34,790 nucleotides of DNA, taken from contig NZ_JFYL01000032.1 of NCBI RefSeq assembly GCF_000632455.1, positions 1-34,790 of the forward strand, written 5' to 3'. The DNA is from Acinetobacter sp. Ver3. Lineage in GTDB: Bacteria; Pseudomonadota; Gammaproteobacteria; Pseudomonadales; Moraxellaceae. The notes beneath the pieces were generated by a model that was not told the DNA's origin, ran no database searches, and saw nothing but the letters and a program-made list of their open reading frames with translations. Below are positions 7,724 to 16,872 of the stretch, one piece after another (position 1 is the first letter of the stretch; the number at the start of each line of letters is the position of its first letter). Position numbers and translations under genes: made by a program.

Positions 7724-8503
7724 CTAACACGGTAATACCTGAACGATAGTCGTCATACTCTCCACGCCACCAGCTTCTCGCACACCTCTGATAGGTGCAA
7801 CGTCCCAATAATCACGCCCTAATGCAATATAAATGTGTGAACTTGGCGTATAGAGCTGATTGCTAATATCAAATGTATACCAAACTCCATCTATATAAGC
7901 TTCAGCCCAAGCATGGCTCGCCAAATGACTCATTTCTGGAACGTAAAGATATCCAGAAACATAACGCGCAGGAATATTTAACTCTCTACACATACCTACA
8001 AATACATGAGTATGATCCTGACATACCCCTTGTTGATGATGGAATGCATCTATTGCCGTAGTACTCACTTGAGTAGAATCTGAAATATATGGCATATGCT
8101 CAAGCAATGCAGAACTTAAATGTTTTAATTCATCACGAGTCTTTTTACTCACATGCTGAGCTGCAAAAGCTTTCATTTCAGCATCACATTGAGTCGCTGG
8201 GGTAATTTGTAGAAAAATACCGACTGGCACTTCTGACTCAATAGCCTGTTCTGAAACTGTATCGATTTCAATAATGCCCTGCGCCATAATACTTAAATTT
8301 TGATATGCATAGCGTTGAGTCGAAGTGATCCAAATATTATTAAAGGCATCTTTTGCTTCGACCTTATGACCAGGAATACTCACTGACCAAGCATCTACTT
8401 TTTGGTGAGCATTACTTTGAGGACACATTCGTATGTATTGGATACTATTTTTTGCTGTTTCCGTATATTGATAATGGGTTTGATGATTTATCATCAATTT
8501 CAT
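7724..8503 (-). CDS. Transglutaminase-like cysteine protease
   Basis: A 259-residue protein with the N-terminal region found in bacterial transglutaminase-like proteins (about 1-90) and a core whose catalytic triad is visible: Cys161 in GVCQDH, His197 in SHAWAEA and Asp212 in TFDISN. Most bacterial members are thought to be peptidases rather than crosslinkers. The start codon overlaps the stop of the alpha-E gene (ATGA), so the two are translationally coupled. The gap to Anbu is 25 bases. No signal peptide is seen, so it probably acts in the cytoplasm with its operon partners. Confidence 0.9.
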   Translation of the reverse strand: MKLMINHQTHYQYTETAKNSIQYIRMCPQSNAHQKVDAWSVSIPGHKVEAKDAFNNIWITSTQRYAYQNLSIMAQGIIEIDTVSEQAIESEVPVGIFLQITPATQCDAEMKAFAAQHVSKKTRDELKHLSSALLEHMPYISDSTQVSTTAIDAFHHQQGVCQDHTHVFVGMCRELNIPARYVSGYLYVPEMSHLASHAWAEAYIDGVWYTFDISNQLYTPSSHIYIALGRDYWDVAPIRGVREAGGVESMTTIVQVLPC

Positions 8504-9102
8504 GCATCCACCTCAAATAAACATTGCACCTGATCATTCAGTTGGTAAAAACTATTAGAATTTGGATGCGCTAAAAGATGTTGCCAAGCATCATCTAAAC
8601 TGTCCCATCCTTTAGATTTCAACAGTTCAATCACAACACTTAAAGAATTGATTGTAGAATTAATATCCTGATTCAACCTTATCTCACGATCAAGATTTTC
8701 GAAATATTGCCCTAGACTAAAAAACAAAAAAATGTCTTCATTTTCAGCTTCTAAAATATCGCTACACTCATCAACAACAGTACAAATTAATCCTGCATTT
8801 TGTGTCGCAGTATCCACCATCTGTTTTAATTCTGAATAAGCCTGAACTGACAATACACCACGCAAATCTTGAATATTGTTTTTGACACATTCAAATTGTT
8901 GAAAAAAAGAAGCAGGCTGATCATCACTCAGAATTAGCTCATTGAGCGAACACGCATTAAAAGCAGGTAAGCAAAAAGCATGTGCGTACTGTAATGCTTG
9001 AGCATCATCTTGAAATGGAAACTGACCACATAAATGTTGAATACGAGATAAATAACGGCCAACCCAGTAAATATTTTGTGCATTGCTGTTTAATATAATC
9101 AT
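8500..9102 (-). CDS. Alpha-E domain protein (DUF403), short form
   Basis: A 200-residue, mostly helical protein whose N-terminus (NAQNIYWVGRYLSRIQHL) matches the alpha-E family opening 'A-x-N-x-YW-x-GRYLER'. Typical members are about 310 residues, so this one is clearly short, though it has intact ends and keeps tight spacing: 21 bases after the ATP-grasp stop and overlapping the transglutaminase start. The family has no firmly assigned activity; it travels with circularly permuted ATP-grasp proteins and is thought to partner them. Confidence 0.85.
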   Translation of the reverse strand: MIILNSNAQNIYWVGRYLSRIQHLCGQFPFQDDAQALQYAHAFCLPAFNACSLNELILSDDQPASFFQQFECVKNNIQDLRGVLSVQAYSELKQMVDTATQNAGLICTVVDECSDILEAENEDIFLFFSLGQYFENLDREIRLNQDINSTINSLSVVIELLKSKGWDSLDDAWQHLLAHPNSNSFYQLNDQVQCLFEVDA

Positions 9103-9123
9103 GACAAGCTCCTGGTTGTATAT

Positions 9124-10674
9124 TTATGAATGTAGCGGATCTATAACCCACGTATCTTTAATGCCACCACCCTGTGATGAATTTACAACTAATGACCCTT
9201 CTTGCATCGCAACTCGGGTTAAACCTCCCGGCACGATTTCTGTTCGATATGGTGAACTTAAAATAAACGGTCTTAAATCAATATGGCGTTCAGCGATGCC
9301 GAATTCAGTTAAAGTGGGCGCGACTGAAAGCGCTAAAGTTGGTTGTGCAATATAAGCATGCGGCTGTGCAATTAACTTTAATCTAAATTGTTCAATTTCT
9401 TGTTCGGTCGCTTTAGGACCAATTAACATGCCATAACCGCCTGAACCTTGAGCCTCTTTAACCACTAATTTTTCTAAATTACAAAGTACATAATCGAGTT
9501 CATCACGTTCACGACATTGATAAGTTGGTACGTTATTTAAGATTGGCTTCTCGTTTAGATAGTAATCAATCATTTTATCGACATAAGGATAGATTGATTT
9601 GTCATCCGCCACCCCCGTTCCAGGTGCATTCGCAATCACGACATTATGTTGTAAGTATGCAGACATTAGACCAGGTACACCTAATGTACTGTCTGGCATA
9701 AAACACAATGGATCAAGAAAGCCATCATCTAGGCGCCGGTAAATCACATCGACTTGTTTTTTACCCCAAACGGTTTTGGCATAGACCTTAGCATTTTCAA
9801 CGTATAAATCCTGACCTGTAACTAGAGGAACATCCATCTCACGTGCGAGGAAACAATGCTCATAATATGCACTGTTATATCGGCCGGGTGTAAGCACCAC
9901 GATAAATGGGTTATCTACTTCAGCATTTTCCTCGAGTATTTGTCTTAAAAGTTGTGGATATTGCTCTACACCTTGTAAATTTGATGACTTACAAAGTTCG
10001 GGCATCATTTTTTCACTAATTTTTCGACTTTCCAACATATAAGACACGCCTGATGGTGTTCTTAAATTGTCTTCTAGTACAAAGAAGTTACCTTGCTGAT
10101 CACGAATAATATCGATTCCGCTTATTTGACTATAAACTTTACCTTTCAATGAATGTTTATACATCAATGGTTGGTATGCTTCATGAGTGAGCACTTGCAG
10201 TTCAGGCACTAAACCATCCTTTAAAATCGCCTGATTATGGTAAATATCATCTAAAAAAAAGTTTAATGCTTGCACTCTTTGTGCACAGCCTTGCTCTATT
10301 TTGTGCCATTGTTGTTTGGCAATTACACGTGGAATTAAGTCATAAGGAATAATGCGATCTGTACCCTCAGCATCACCATAAACTGTAAATGTAATGCCCT
10401 GATAGAGAAAATGTTCCTTCGCTTGATGATTTAAAGATTTCAGCTCATCCAAGCTTCTCTCACATAACCAATTTTCGATTTTGCTAGATGCCTCTAAGCC
10501 AATCGTTTTATCATCTAAAAGTTCATTATAAAATTTAGATTTAAGTTGATCGAACAAGTACGCAGTGCTGTTTTGTTTAACTTCGATCTGCTTAGATTTT
10601 TCAAAAGCTTCGACGGTATGATCAGCCTCAAAATTTGCGAGAATTGAAGTGGTATCTTTTTCCTCTTTTAGCAT
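9124..10674 (-). CDS. Circularly permuted ATP-grasp protein
   Basis: A 516-residue protein of the circularly permuted ATP-grasp type 2 / DUF404-DUF407 group. Recognisable blocks include FTVYGDAEGTDRIIPYDLIPR, FVLEDNLRTPSGVSYMLE, VVLTPGRYNSAYYEH, DVIYRRLDDGFLDPL, and VKEAQGSGGYGMLIGP, the last a glycine-rich nucleotide loop. Family logic suggests formation of an amide bond between a carboxylate and an amine using ATP, probably peptide synthesis or tagging; the substrate is unknown. It is the first gene of the Anbu operon, preceded by AAGAGG, and diverges from a WYL regulator across about 225 bases. Confidence 0.9.
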   Translation of the reverse strand: MLKEEKDTTSILANFEADHTVEAFEKSKQIEVKQNSTAYLFDQLKSKFYNELLDDKTIGLEASSKIENWLCERSLDELKSLNHQAKEHFLYQGITFTVYGDAEGTDRIIPYDLIPRVIAKQQWHKIEQGCAQRVQALNFFLDDIYHNQAILKDGLVPELQVLTHEAYQPLMYKHSLKGKVYSQISGIDIIRDQQGNFFVLEDNLRTPSGVSYMLESRKISEKMMPELCKSSNLQGVEQYPQLLRQILEENAEVDNPFIVVLTPGRYNSAYYEHCFLAREMDVPLVTGQDLYVENAKVYAKTVWGKKQVDVIYRRLDDGFLDPLCFMPDSTLGVPGLMSAYLQHNVVIANAPGTGVADDKSIYPYVDKMIDYYLNEKPILNNVPTYQCRERDELDYVLCNLEKLVVKEAQGSGGYGMLIGPKATEQEIEQFRLKLIAQPHAYIAQPTLALSVAPTLTEFGIAERHIDLRPFILSSPYRTEIVPGGLTRVAMQEGSLVVNSSQGGGIKDTWVIDPLHS

Positions 10675-10681
10675 ACATACC

Positions 10682-10717
10682 TCTTAATTGTTATCAATTG
10701 TAAACAAAATTAAGCAA
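10682..10717. promoter_or_regulatory. Possible operator between the Anbu operon and the WYL regulator
   Basis: Just upstream of the ATP-grasp start there is an A/T-rich near-dyad: CTTAATT (10682-10688) against AATTAAG (10709-10715), enclosing ATTGTTATCAATTGTAAAC. On the minus strand, TACAAT within it could be the -10 of the operon. No binding site for this regulator is known to me. Confidence 0.25.
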
Positions 10718-10900
10718 TTTCAATGCCAAAAATTTACCTATTCATCTATTAATGCCCCATTTTTGAAGCATTCACAACGAAAAATGGCCTAAAGATGTAT
10801 CGAAATATAGTCAAAAGCCTCACTTTCCATGCTTGCTTATCTCTTAAAGATTTTTTATTGTGTGTTTGAAAAATATTTTCTCTTTATTCATTAGTTGATT

Positions 10901-11899
10901 ATGTCCTCTCAAGAAAAAGAAACATCGAATAGCTTATATCGACAGTGGCAAATTCTTTCACGCTTAACCACTGGCAAATGGATGGGTACACGAGAGTTGC
11001 AAGAGACGTTGCAAAGAGAAGGTATTGAAATCAGTTTAAGAACCATTCAACGTGATTTAAATCAAATTTCTCAAAGATTTCCTATTGAGAGTAATAAAAC
11101 TGTACCACAAGGTTGGCGTTGGCGATCAGATGCCCCTATTCAAAGCTTGCCGCATATGACCAGCTCTCAAGCGGTCACCTTTATGATGGTTGAAGAGCAT
11201 TTGAAGCATTTGCTTCCACCAAGTTTAATTGAGGAGATGAACCCTTGGTTCGAGCTTGCAAAACGCAGCTTATCTACACAAAACAATGTACGTCAATGGA
11301 TTAACCGTGTCCGTATTGTTCCAGCAAGCCAGCCCTTGATCCCTCCTGTTGTAGAGAAACATGCGCAGCAAGCCATTTATGAAGGTCTATTACAAGATAA
11401 ACAGATCGAATGCATATATCGTGCGCGTGGACCTGAAAGTGAAGAACGTAGTTATACCTTAAACCCGCTTGCATTGGTTCAAAAGGGTTCAATCATTTAT
11501 TTGATTTGTACTCGACATGACAAATCAGAAGTTCAAACCTTTGCTTTACATCGTTTTAAATCTGCAAAAGTTCTAGAGCAACGCGCCTTACACCCTGTTG
11601 ACTTTGATATTGATGCTTACATTGAATCTGGTGCGCTCGGCTTCAGAGTTGATTTCAATAAACCCACTGAGCTCGTTCAACTCGAACTCTTTATGAATAA
11701 AGCTGATGCACTTTACTTTTCCGAAAGCCAACTCAGTAAAGATCAATCCATCACACAAGTATCTGATGATCTCTTTAAAGTGGTGGCTAATGTGCCCTTT
11801 ACTTCACAATTGGTTTGGTGGCTCAGAAGCTTCGGCAAAAAAATCATTCGTATTGAACCACTCGATGTATTTAACGCCGTTCATGAAATTGAAAATTAA
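10901..11899 (+). CDS. WYL-domain transcriptional regulator
   Basis: About 332 residues. An N-terminal helix-turn-helix of DeoR-like type (about 10-60; TRELQETLQ then SLRTIQRDL) is followed by a WYL domain (about 160-240; NPLALVQKGSIIYLICTRHD and FALHRFKSAKVL) and a C-terminal WCX-like extension. WYL domains bind nucleotides or nucleic acid and regulate stress and defence genes. The frame opens at a TTG at 10895, but the ATG at 10901 (MSSQEKE) is the more natural start; neither has a clear ribosome site. It diverges from the Anbu operon and may regulate it, an inference from position only. A terminator follows directly. Confidence 0.88.
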   Translation: MSSQEKETSNSLYRQWQILSRLTTGKWMGTRELQETLQREGIEISLRTIQRDLNQISQRFPIESNKTVPQGWRWRSDAPIQSLPHMTSSQAVTFMMVEEHLKHLLPPSLIEEMNPWFELAKRSLSTQNNVRQWINRVRIVPASQPLIPPVVEKHAQQAIYEGLLQDKQIECIYRARGPESEERSYTLNPLALVQKGSIIYLICTRHDKSEVQTFALHRFKSAKVLEQRALHPVDFDIDAYIESGALGFRVDFNKPTELVQLELFMNKADALYFSESQLSKDQSITQVSDDLFKVVANVPFTSQLVWWLRSFGKKIIRIEPLDVFNAVHEIEN

Positions 11900-11902
11900 A
11901 AA

Positions 11903-11933
11903 AGAGCCAAATTGGCTCTGAAGATTTTTTATT
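11903..11933 (+). terminator. Terminator of the WYL regulator gene
   Basis: AGAGCC (11903-11908) pairs with GGCTCT (11914-11919), extendable by A-T pairs, and is followed by GAAGATTTTTTATT. Confidence 0.75.
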
Positions 11934-12249
11934 ATCATATTTTCAGTATTGCGCTGATTTCTTATTGTGTTGAGTTTAAATACGTGAACTAAACTCCCCT
12001 TTAGCCCACGTATACTTTTCAATGTCGTTGGATTATGATTTACATCGTGCAGCATGCAATTTCATAACCATTATAACGAATACGCTTCATCGTCATGGCC
12101 TTTCCTCTTTGTTTTGAACGTAGAGTCAATATAGCCACTTCAACATTGAATGAGAAATAATCAAAATTTATTTATTAATCTATATTCTTGTTAAACGTAA
12201 ATAATAAATTATTTATCTAATTTATGAATAAATCGTTATATGAGGATCA
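11934..12249. other. Gene-poor, A/T-rich spacer
   Basis: No convincing gene of normal size. The only coding signal is an 18-codon frame on the minus strand (12040-12096) with a good ribosome site, described separately. The stretch 12140-12240 is very A/T-rich with no recognised motif. Confidence 0.5.
12040..12096 (-). CDS. Possible 18-residue ORF, perhaps a gene remnant
   Basis: An ATG at 12096 lies behind a strong GAGGAAAGG ribosome site and opens MTMKRIRYNGYEIACCTM before a TAA. The 'K-x-IRYNGYEI' wording looks like the start of a small-protein family I associate with Acinetobacter, of normal length 60-80 residues, so this may be the head of a decayed gene. Peptide-like sequence continues in other frames (SNDIEKYTWAKGEFSSRI before a stop). 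It could equally be a genuine micro-ORF or chance. Confidence 0.3.
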   Translation of the reverse strand: MTMKRIRYNGYEIACCTM

Positions 12250-12276
12250 AAAAAACCCGCATCAAGCGGGTTTTTT
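12250..12276. terminator. Bidirectional terminator after mnmG
   Basis: AAAAAACCCGC (12250-12260), loop ATCAA, GCGGGTTTTTT (12266-12276). It lies 14 bases beyond the mnmG stop and has A- and T-runs suited to termination in both directions. Confidence 0.9.
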
Positions 12277-12290
12277 GGACTGCAACAGGC

Positions 12291-14171
12291 TTAAGCAGAT
12301 TTTTTAGTTTGTGCATTCTTACGAATCGTAATCATCACCAATTGAACAGCAGCAGGTGTTACGCCCGGAATACGACTTGCTTGAGCGAGAGTTTCAGGGC
12401 GAACTTCTTTGAGTTTCAAAGTAATTTCACGAGATAAACCAGATACCACATCATAATTAAAATCAGCTGGAATCTTAGTCTCTTCTAAGCGCTTCATTTG
12501 CGCTACATCCTGATGCTGACGGTTAATATAACCCTCATATTTAACTGCAATCTCAATTTGGTCACCCACTTGAGCAGAAACATCAGAACCAGTGAGTTCC
12601 GCAATTTGAGCAAAAGTAATGTTCGGACGTTTCAACAAATCAATTGCAGAACATTCTTTAGAAAGATCCGCACCTGTCATTTCAACGAATTTTTTACCCA
12701 TTGGATTGTTAGGTGCAGCCCAAAGATGTTGTAAACGACCTGTTTCACGCTCAACCGCTTCCATTTTTTCACAATATGCTGCCCAACGCTCGTCATCCAC
12801 AAGACCCATTTCACGACCGATTGGCGTCAAACGTTGGTCTGCGTTATCTTCACGAAGCATCAAACGGTATTCCGCACGTGAGGTAAACATACGGTACGGT
12901 TCTTTCGTACCTAAAGTGATTAAGTCATCAACCAATACACCCATGTACGCTTCATCACGCTTCGGTGTCCATTGCTCTTGATCCCACGCACGGCGTGCAG
13001 CGTTCAGGCCTGCAAGTAATCCTTGTGCACCTGCTTCTTCATAACCAGTCGTACCGTTGATTTGACCAGCGAAGTACAAGTTATTAATCGCTTTAGTTTC
13101 TAAAGTAAATTTCAACGCTTGTGGATTGAAATAATCATACTCAATGGCATAACCCGGACGAAGAATGTGCGCATTTTCCATACCACGGATTGAGCGTACT
13201 AACTCGAACTGCACATCAAACGGTAAAGATGTAGAAATACCATTTGGATAAAGTTCATGAGTATCTAAACCTTCAGGCTCAAGGAATACTTGATGAGAAT
13301 CTTTATCGGCAAATTTATGAATTTTATCTTCGATTGACGGACAGTAACGTGGACCTACACCTTCAATCACACCAGTATACATCGGTGAACGGTCTAGGCC
13401 GCCACGGATAATCTCATGTGTTTTTTCATTGGTATGCGTGATGTAGCAGTTGACTTGCTCTGGGTGCATAGATGCATCACCCATAAATGACATCGTTGGT
13501 GATGGGAAATCACCCGGCTGTGGTGTCATGACAGAGAAATCTACAGAACGTGCATCAATACGTGGTGGCGTACCTGTTTTTAAACGACCTACTGGCAATT
13601 GAAGCTCACGTAAACGGTGCGCTAAAGAAATTGAAGGTGGATCACCTGCACGACCGCCGCTTGATTTCTCAAGACCAACATGAATCACGCCACCCAAGAA
13701 TGTACCAGCGGTTAACACGACTGTTTTCGCATCAAAGCGAATCCCCATTTGTGTTACCACACCTTTAACGGTATCGCCGTCAACAATGAGATCATCTGCT
13801 GCTTGTTGGAAAATATCAAGATTGGCTTGGTTTTCTAATGTTTCGCGAATAGCCGCTTTATAACGTACACGGTCAGCCTGCGCACGCGTTGCACGAACTG
13901 CAGCACCTTTACGTGAGTTCAGAATACGGAACTGAATACCACCCTTGTCTGCTGCGAGTGCCATCGCACCACCTAGGGCATCAATTTCGCGAACAAGGTG
14001 TGATTTACCGATACCACCAATCGCTGGGTTACAGCTCATCTGCCCTAAAGTCTCAATATTATGAGTTAAGAGTAAAGTCTGTCGACCCATACGTGCCGCA
14101 GCAAGCGCTGCTTCTGTACCAGCGTGTCCGCCACCGATAACAATGACATCGTAAACTTTAGGATAATGCAT
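12291..14171 (-). CDS. mnmG: tRNA uridine-5-carboxymethylaminomethyl modification enzyme MnmG (GidA)
   Basis: A 626-residue FAD enzyme which, with the GTPase MnmE, installs the carboxymethylaminomethyl group on wobble U34 of several tRNAs. The FAD-binding [17 protein letters not shown] (about 12-28) is at the N-terminus, followed by [35 protein letters not shown] and [13 protein letters not shown] are further family signatures. Length matches the family (about 630). It stands alone on the minus strand, flanked by a terminator. Confidence 0.97.
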   Translation of the reverse strand: MHYPKVYDVIVIGGGHAGTEAALAAARMGRQTLLLTHNIETLGQMSCNPAIGGIGKSHLVREIDALGGAMALAADKGGIQFRILNSRKGAAVRATRAQADRVRYKAAIRETLENQANLDIFQQAADDLIVDGDTVKGVVTQMGIRFDAKTVVLTAGTFLGGVIHVGLEKSSGGRAGDPPSISLAHRLRELQLPVGRLKTGTPPRIDARSVDFSVMTPQPGDFPSPTMSFMGDASMHPEQVNCYITHTNEKTHEIIRGGLDRSPMYTGVIEGVGPRYCPSIEDKIHKFADKDSHQVFLEPEGLDTHELYPNGISTSLPFDVQFELVRSIRGMENAHILRPGYAIEYDYFNPQALKFTLETKAINNLYFAGQINGTTGYEEAGAQGLLAGLNAARRAWDQEQWTPKRDEAYMGVLVDDLITLGTKEPYRMFTSRAEYRLMLREDNADQRLTPIGREMGLVDDERWAAYCEKMEAVERETGRLQHLWAAPNNPMGKKFVEMTGADLSKECSAIDLLKRPNITFAQIAELTGSDVSAQVGDQIEIAVKYEGYINRQHQDVAQMKRLEETKIPADFNYDVVSGLSREITLKLKEVRPETLAQASRIPGVTPAAVQLVMITIRKNAQTKKSA

Positions 14172-14370
14172 AGTGGTATATGAGGAGATAAAAATAATGA
14201 CAGAAAATTATAGCAAATTTTGTTTGCCTTGAGACAATCGAGAAAGATTTAATTCTAATTTTTTTGAAGTCCAATAATATAAACCATTTTGATATAAAAA
14301 TTTATAAATTTTGCAGATTTAAGTGATTTTTTAACAATTTAGAAAATTTATTTACAGCATTGCCCTTCCA

Positions 14371-14399
14371 TTGATTTGACTATTTTTTCAACATATTCA
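14371..14399 (+). promoter_or_regulatory. Possible promoter of the small secreted protein
   Basis: TTGATT (14371-14376), 17 bases, TATTCA (14394-14399), about 30 bases before the start codon. A moderate match in A/T-rich DNA. Confidence 0.35.
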
Positions 14400-14429
14400 T
14401 GTCATATTTTTTAACAAGAGTATACGAAC

Positions 14430-14786
14430 ATGAAAGTCCAGTTATTTACGATGTCAATGTTATGTTGTTTGGGTCTAAGCGTAAGTAGTATGAGTATTGC
14501 GAATGACAAAGTTGATAATGCCTATAATGCCAAACAATTCCAAAGCGTATGTAAGGGTAAAAGCGAAGGTGATGCTGTCAGTTTCCCGTATAAAGGAATC
14601 ATTTGGAATGGTACTTGCCAAACTCAATTTTTTCCAACCCAAAGTAAAGATTTAAAAGGAAATGAAGAGCAGCTTAATTCAGCTTGTAAGTCTGATGCAG
14701 CGAGTGTTTCCGTGAATATTGAAGGTCAAGAATATAAAGGCAAATGTGCACTCGGATATGCGCCACCGATGCCAAAAGCGTCTTAA
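14430..14786 (+). CDS. Small secreted cysteine-containing protein with two internal repeats
   Basis: I do not recognise a named family. The 118-residue product begins with a typical signal peptide, cleaved probably after SIA at 22-24, so the mature protein of about 94 residues should be periplasmic or secreted. Its body is two related units: residues 41-63 (CKGKSEGDAVSF to NGTC) and 86-106 (CKSDAASVSV to YKGKC). Each starts 'CK', contains 'AVS' or 'ASVS', and ends 'G-T/K-C', so each may close one disulfide. Aromatic/proline motifs FFP and YAPP follow each unit. It has its own promoter-like signal and a strong terminator, so it is probably monocistronic. Confidence 0.75.
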   Translation: MKVQLFTMSMLCCLGLSVSSMSIANDKVDNAYNAKQFQSVCKGKSEGDAVSFPYKGIIWNGTCQTQFFPTQSKDLKGNEEQLNSACKSDAASVSVNIEGQEYKGKCALGYAPPMPKAS

Positions 14787-14813
14787 CCCAATTTTTTAAA
14801 TTTGACCATTTAT

Positions 14814-14849
14814 GCAACCAATTGAAAAATTGGTTGCTTTTATTTATTG
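14814..14849 (+). terminator. Terminator of the small secreted protein gene
   Basis: GCAACCAATT (14814-14823), GAAA tetraloop, AATTGGTTGC (14828-14837), then TTTTATTTATT. A perfect ten-pair stem. Confidence 0.9.
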
Positions 14850-14918
14850 ATAACGATAAAACCAAATTAAAAATAACGATCTATTTACAAATAACACAAC
14901 AAAATTCAGGATGAATTT

Positions 14919-15818
14919 ATGGACACAGGGATCCTTACGATTTTTTTACCTTTAGCACTTGCAATTGTGATGGCGGGTTTAGGACTTGAACTCACTGTTC
15001 AAGATTTTCTACGCGTTCGTAAACACCCTAAAGCAGTGCTCATCGCATTATTTTCCCAACTCGTCATTTTGGTTGGCGTTGCATTTATTATATGTAAAAT
15101 ACTCAATCTTTCGCCTTACTTGGCTGTCGGCTTAGTATTGCTTGCTGCCTCACCAGGGGGTGCGACAGCCAATCTATTTAGCTATTTATACAAAGGTGAT
15201 GTTGCGCTCAACATCACCTTGACTGCGATTAATGCCATTATTGCTGCAGTGACCTTGCCGCTTATCGTGAATTTTGCAATCACCCATTTCATTCAGGATT
15301 CAACTCAAATTGGTCTACAATTTAGTAAAATTTTACAAGTGTTCGCCATTATTCTTATTCCAGTTGCCCTCGGTATGTTTGTGCGCTACAAATTTCCAAA
15401 TGTTGCAACTAAACTAGAAAAACCAGTGCGTATTTTTGCCGTTGTATTCTTAGTGTTAATTATTGTCGGTGCAGTACTTTCTGAACGTGCCAACATTATG
15501 AATTATCTTGCTCAAATTGGTTTGGCAACAGCGTTATTTTGTATCGCAAGTCTTAGTGTTGGTTATTTTCTACCACGCTTCTTTGGTGTACCGAGCTTTC
15601 AAGCAAGAGCGTGTGCTTTTGAAATTGGTATCCATAACAGTACTTTGGCCATGGCGATTGCAATCACGATAATGAATAGCAGCGAAATTGCGATGCCAGC
15701 AGCTGTTTATTCAATCTTTATGTATATCTTCGCTGCTATTTTCGGCATGTTGCTGAATCGTTTTGCACCATTAGACCATCCGGCTGAGTTAACTCGAAAC
15801 CACTCACAAATTAACTGA
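14919..15818 (+). CDS. Bile acid:sodium symporter family transporter
   Basis: A 299-residue inner-membrane protein with about nine hydrophobic segments spread along its length. The GLGLELTVQDF opening and LLAASPGGATANLFSYLYKGDVALN are typical of the BASS/SBF family, where the paired motifs line the substrate and sodium sites; a second motif FEIGIHNSTLAMAIA comes in the C-terminal half. Bacterial members carry organic anions such as pantoate or keto acids rather than bile acids, so the substrate here is open. AGG lies eight bases before the ATG. Flanking terminators isolate it from both neighbours. Confidence 0.9.
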   Translation: MDTGILTIFLPLALAIVMAGLGLELTVQDFLRVRKHPKAVLIALFSQLVILVGVAFIICKILNLSPYLAVGLVLLAASPGGATANLFSYLYKGDVALNITLTAINAIIAAVTLPLIVNFAITHFIQDSTQIGLQFSKILQVFAIILIPVALGMFVRYKFPNVATKLEKPVRIFAVVFLVLIIVGAVLSERANIMNYLAQIGLATALFCIASLSVGYFLPRFFGVPSFQARACAFEIGIHNSTLAMAIAITIMNSSEIAMPAAVYSIFMYIFAAIFGMLLNRFAPLDHPAELTRNHSQIN

Positions 15819-15845
15819 TATTAGTTGAGTTAACCAACTCATCTT

Positions 15846-15874
15846 AAAGGCACTGTAATCGTGCCTTTATTTAT
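15846..15874 (+). terminator. Terminator after the BASS transporter gene
   Basis: AAAGGCAC (15846-15853), seven-base loop, GTGCCTTT (15861-15868), then ATTTAT. Its right arm contains the first possible upstream start codon of the prmA frame, which argues against that start. Confidence 0.75.
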
Positions 15875-15953
15875 GCTTCAGGTTTTATCTGCATTCTTAA
15901 AGCGAATACAGTACAATGCTAACTCTCGTATTGCATATTTAGGTTTTTTTACT

Positions 15954-16853
15954 GTGAAGTGGTTACAAATCCATATTACTGTCGATCAAGCACAAGTTGA
16001 TTTTACTGAAACATTATTATTATCTCTTGGTGCAGTCAGTGTGACGCTAGATGATGCAGAGGATCAAGCGTTATTAGAACCACTTCCAGGTGAGACTCCA
16101 CTTTGGAACAAAGTCATCGTAACGGGTATTTACGCTCAAGAAGATGATGAAGAAATCGATGTCGTCGCACTAGAAACTTTCATTAAAGACCAGATGCCTG
16201 AAGCGCCTTTACGTTATGAGTTTATCGAAGATCAAGAGTGGGAACGCACTTGGATGGATGCATATGAGCCAATTCAAATTGGTGAAAAATATTGGATCGT
16301 GCCTGAGTGGATGGAAGCACCTGAAGCGGATGCGGTCAATATTAAATTAGATCCAGGCCTAGCTTTTGGTACAGGTAATCATGCTTCAACATTCCTCTGC
16401 CTACAATGGTTAGGTAAAACCGATGTAAAAGACAAAATCGTCATCGATTACGGCTGTGGTTCTGGCATTCTAGGTGTTGCTGCCCTACTGCTTGGTGCAA
16501 AAAAAGTATATGCAACAGATATTGATCCTCAAGCTGTACTCGCTACACAACAAAATGCTGAATTAAATGGCGTTCTCGAAAATTTATATGTCGGCTTACC
16601 TGAAGAATTTAATCAAGCACTCGGTGAGCAAAAGGCAGATGTATTTGTCGCAAATATTCTTGCTGGCCCACTGATGGCACTTGCTGAGGAGTTTTCAACA
16701 CTCATTCAACCTGAGGGTGAATTCGCACTAGCCGGTATTATTGAAGAGCAAGTTGATGATGTTTCTCGTGTTTATGCTGAATTTTTTGATATATTAGACA
16801 AAGAAAAGCGTGATGAAAATTGGTACCGTCTTTCTGGGAAACGCCATAAATAA
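15954..16853 (+). CDS. prmA: Ribosomal protein L11 methyltransferase
   Basis: About 299 residues; methylates L11 at several amino groups using S-adenosylmethionine. The SAM site [20 protein letters not shown] is complete, followed by DIDPQA and NILAGPL. The early segment [10 protein letters not shown] is shared with E. coli PrmA. I place the start at the GTG at 15954 (VKWLQIHI), because E. coli PrmA begins at the matching point and the in-frame upstream codon at 15861 falls inside a terminator. The DUF3426 gene follows after 19 bases, probably in the same transcript. Confidence 0.93.
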   Translation: MKWLQIHITVDQAQVDFTETLLLSLGAVSVTLDDAEDQALLEPLPGETPLWNKVIVTGIYAQEDDEEIDVVALETFIKDQMPEAPLRYEFIEDQEWERTWMDAYEPIQIGEKYWIVPEWMEAPEADAVNIKLDPGLAFGTGNHASTFLCLQWLGKTDVKDKIVIDYGCGSGILGVAALLLGAKKVYATDIDPQAVLATQQNAELNGVLENLYVGLPEEFNQALGEQKADVFVANILAGPLMALAEEFSTLIQPEGEFALAGIIEEQVDDVSRVYAEFFDILDKEKRDENWYRLSGKRHK

Positions 16854-16872
16854 GTAGAGCTTAATTTAAGAT

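Noticed and set aside
11804..12055. An 83-codon minus-strand frame after the WYL gene
   Set aside because: It runs through the WYL terminator and coding end on the opposite strand and has no ribosome site at its ATG; only the shorter frame upstream (12040-12096) has one.
12619..12981. A 120-codon plus-strand frame opposite mnmG
   Set aside because: It lies wholly within the mnmG coding region, has no ribosome site, and its composition mirrors the mnmG codons.
15861..15953. Longer N-terminus for prmA
   Set aside because: The added codons begin inside the terminator of the preceding gene, and E. coli PrmA begins at the GTG at 15954.
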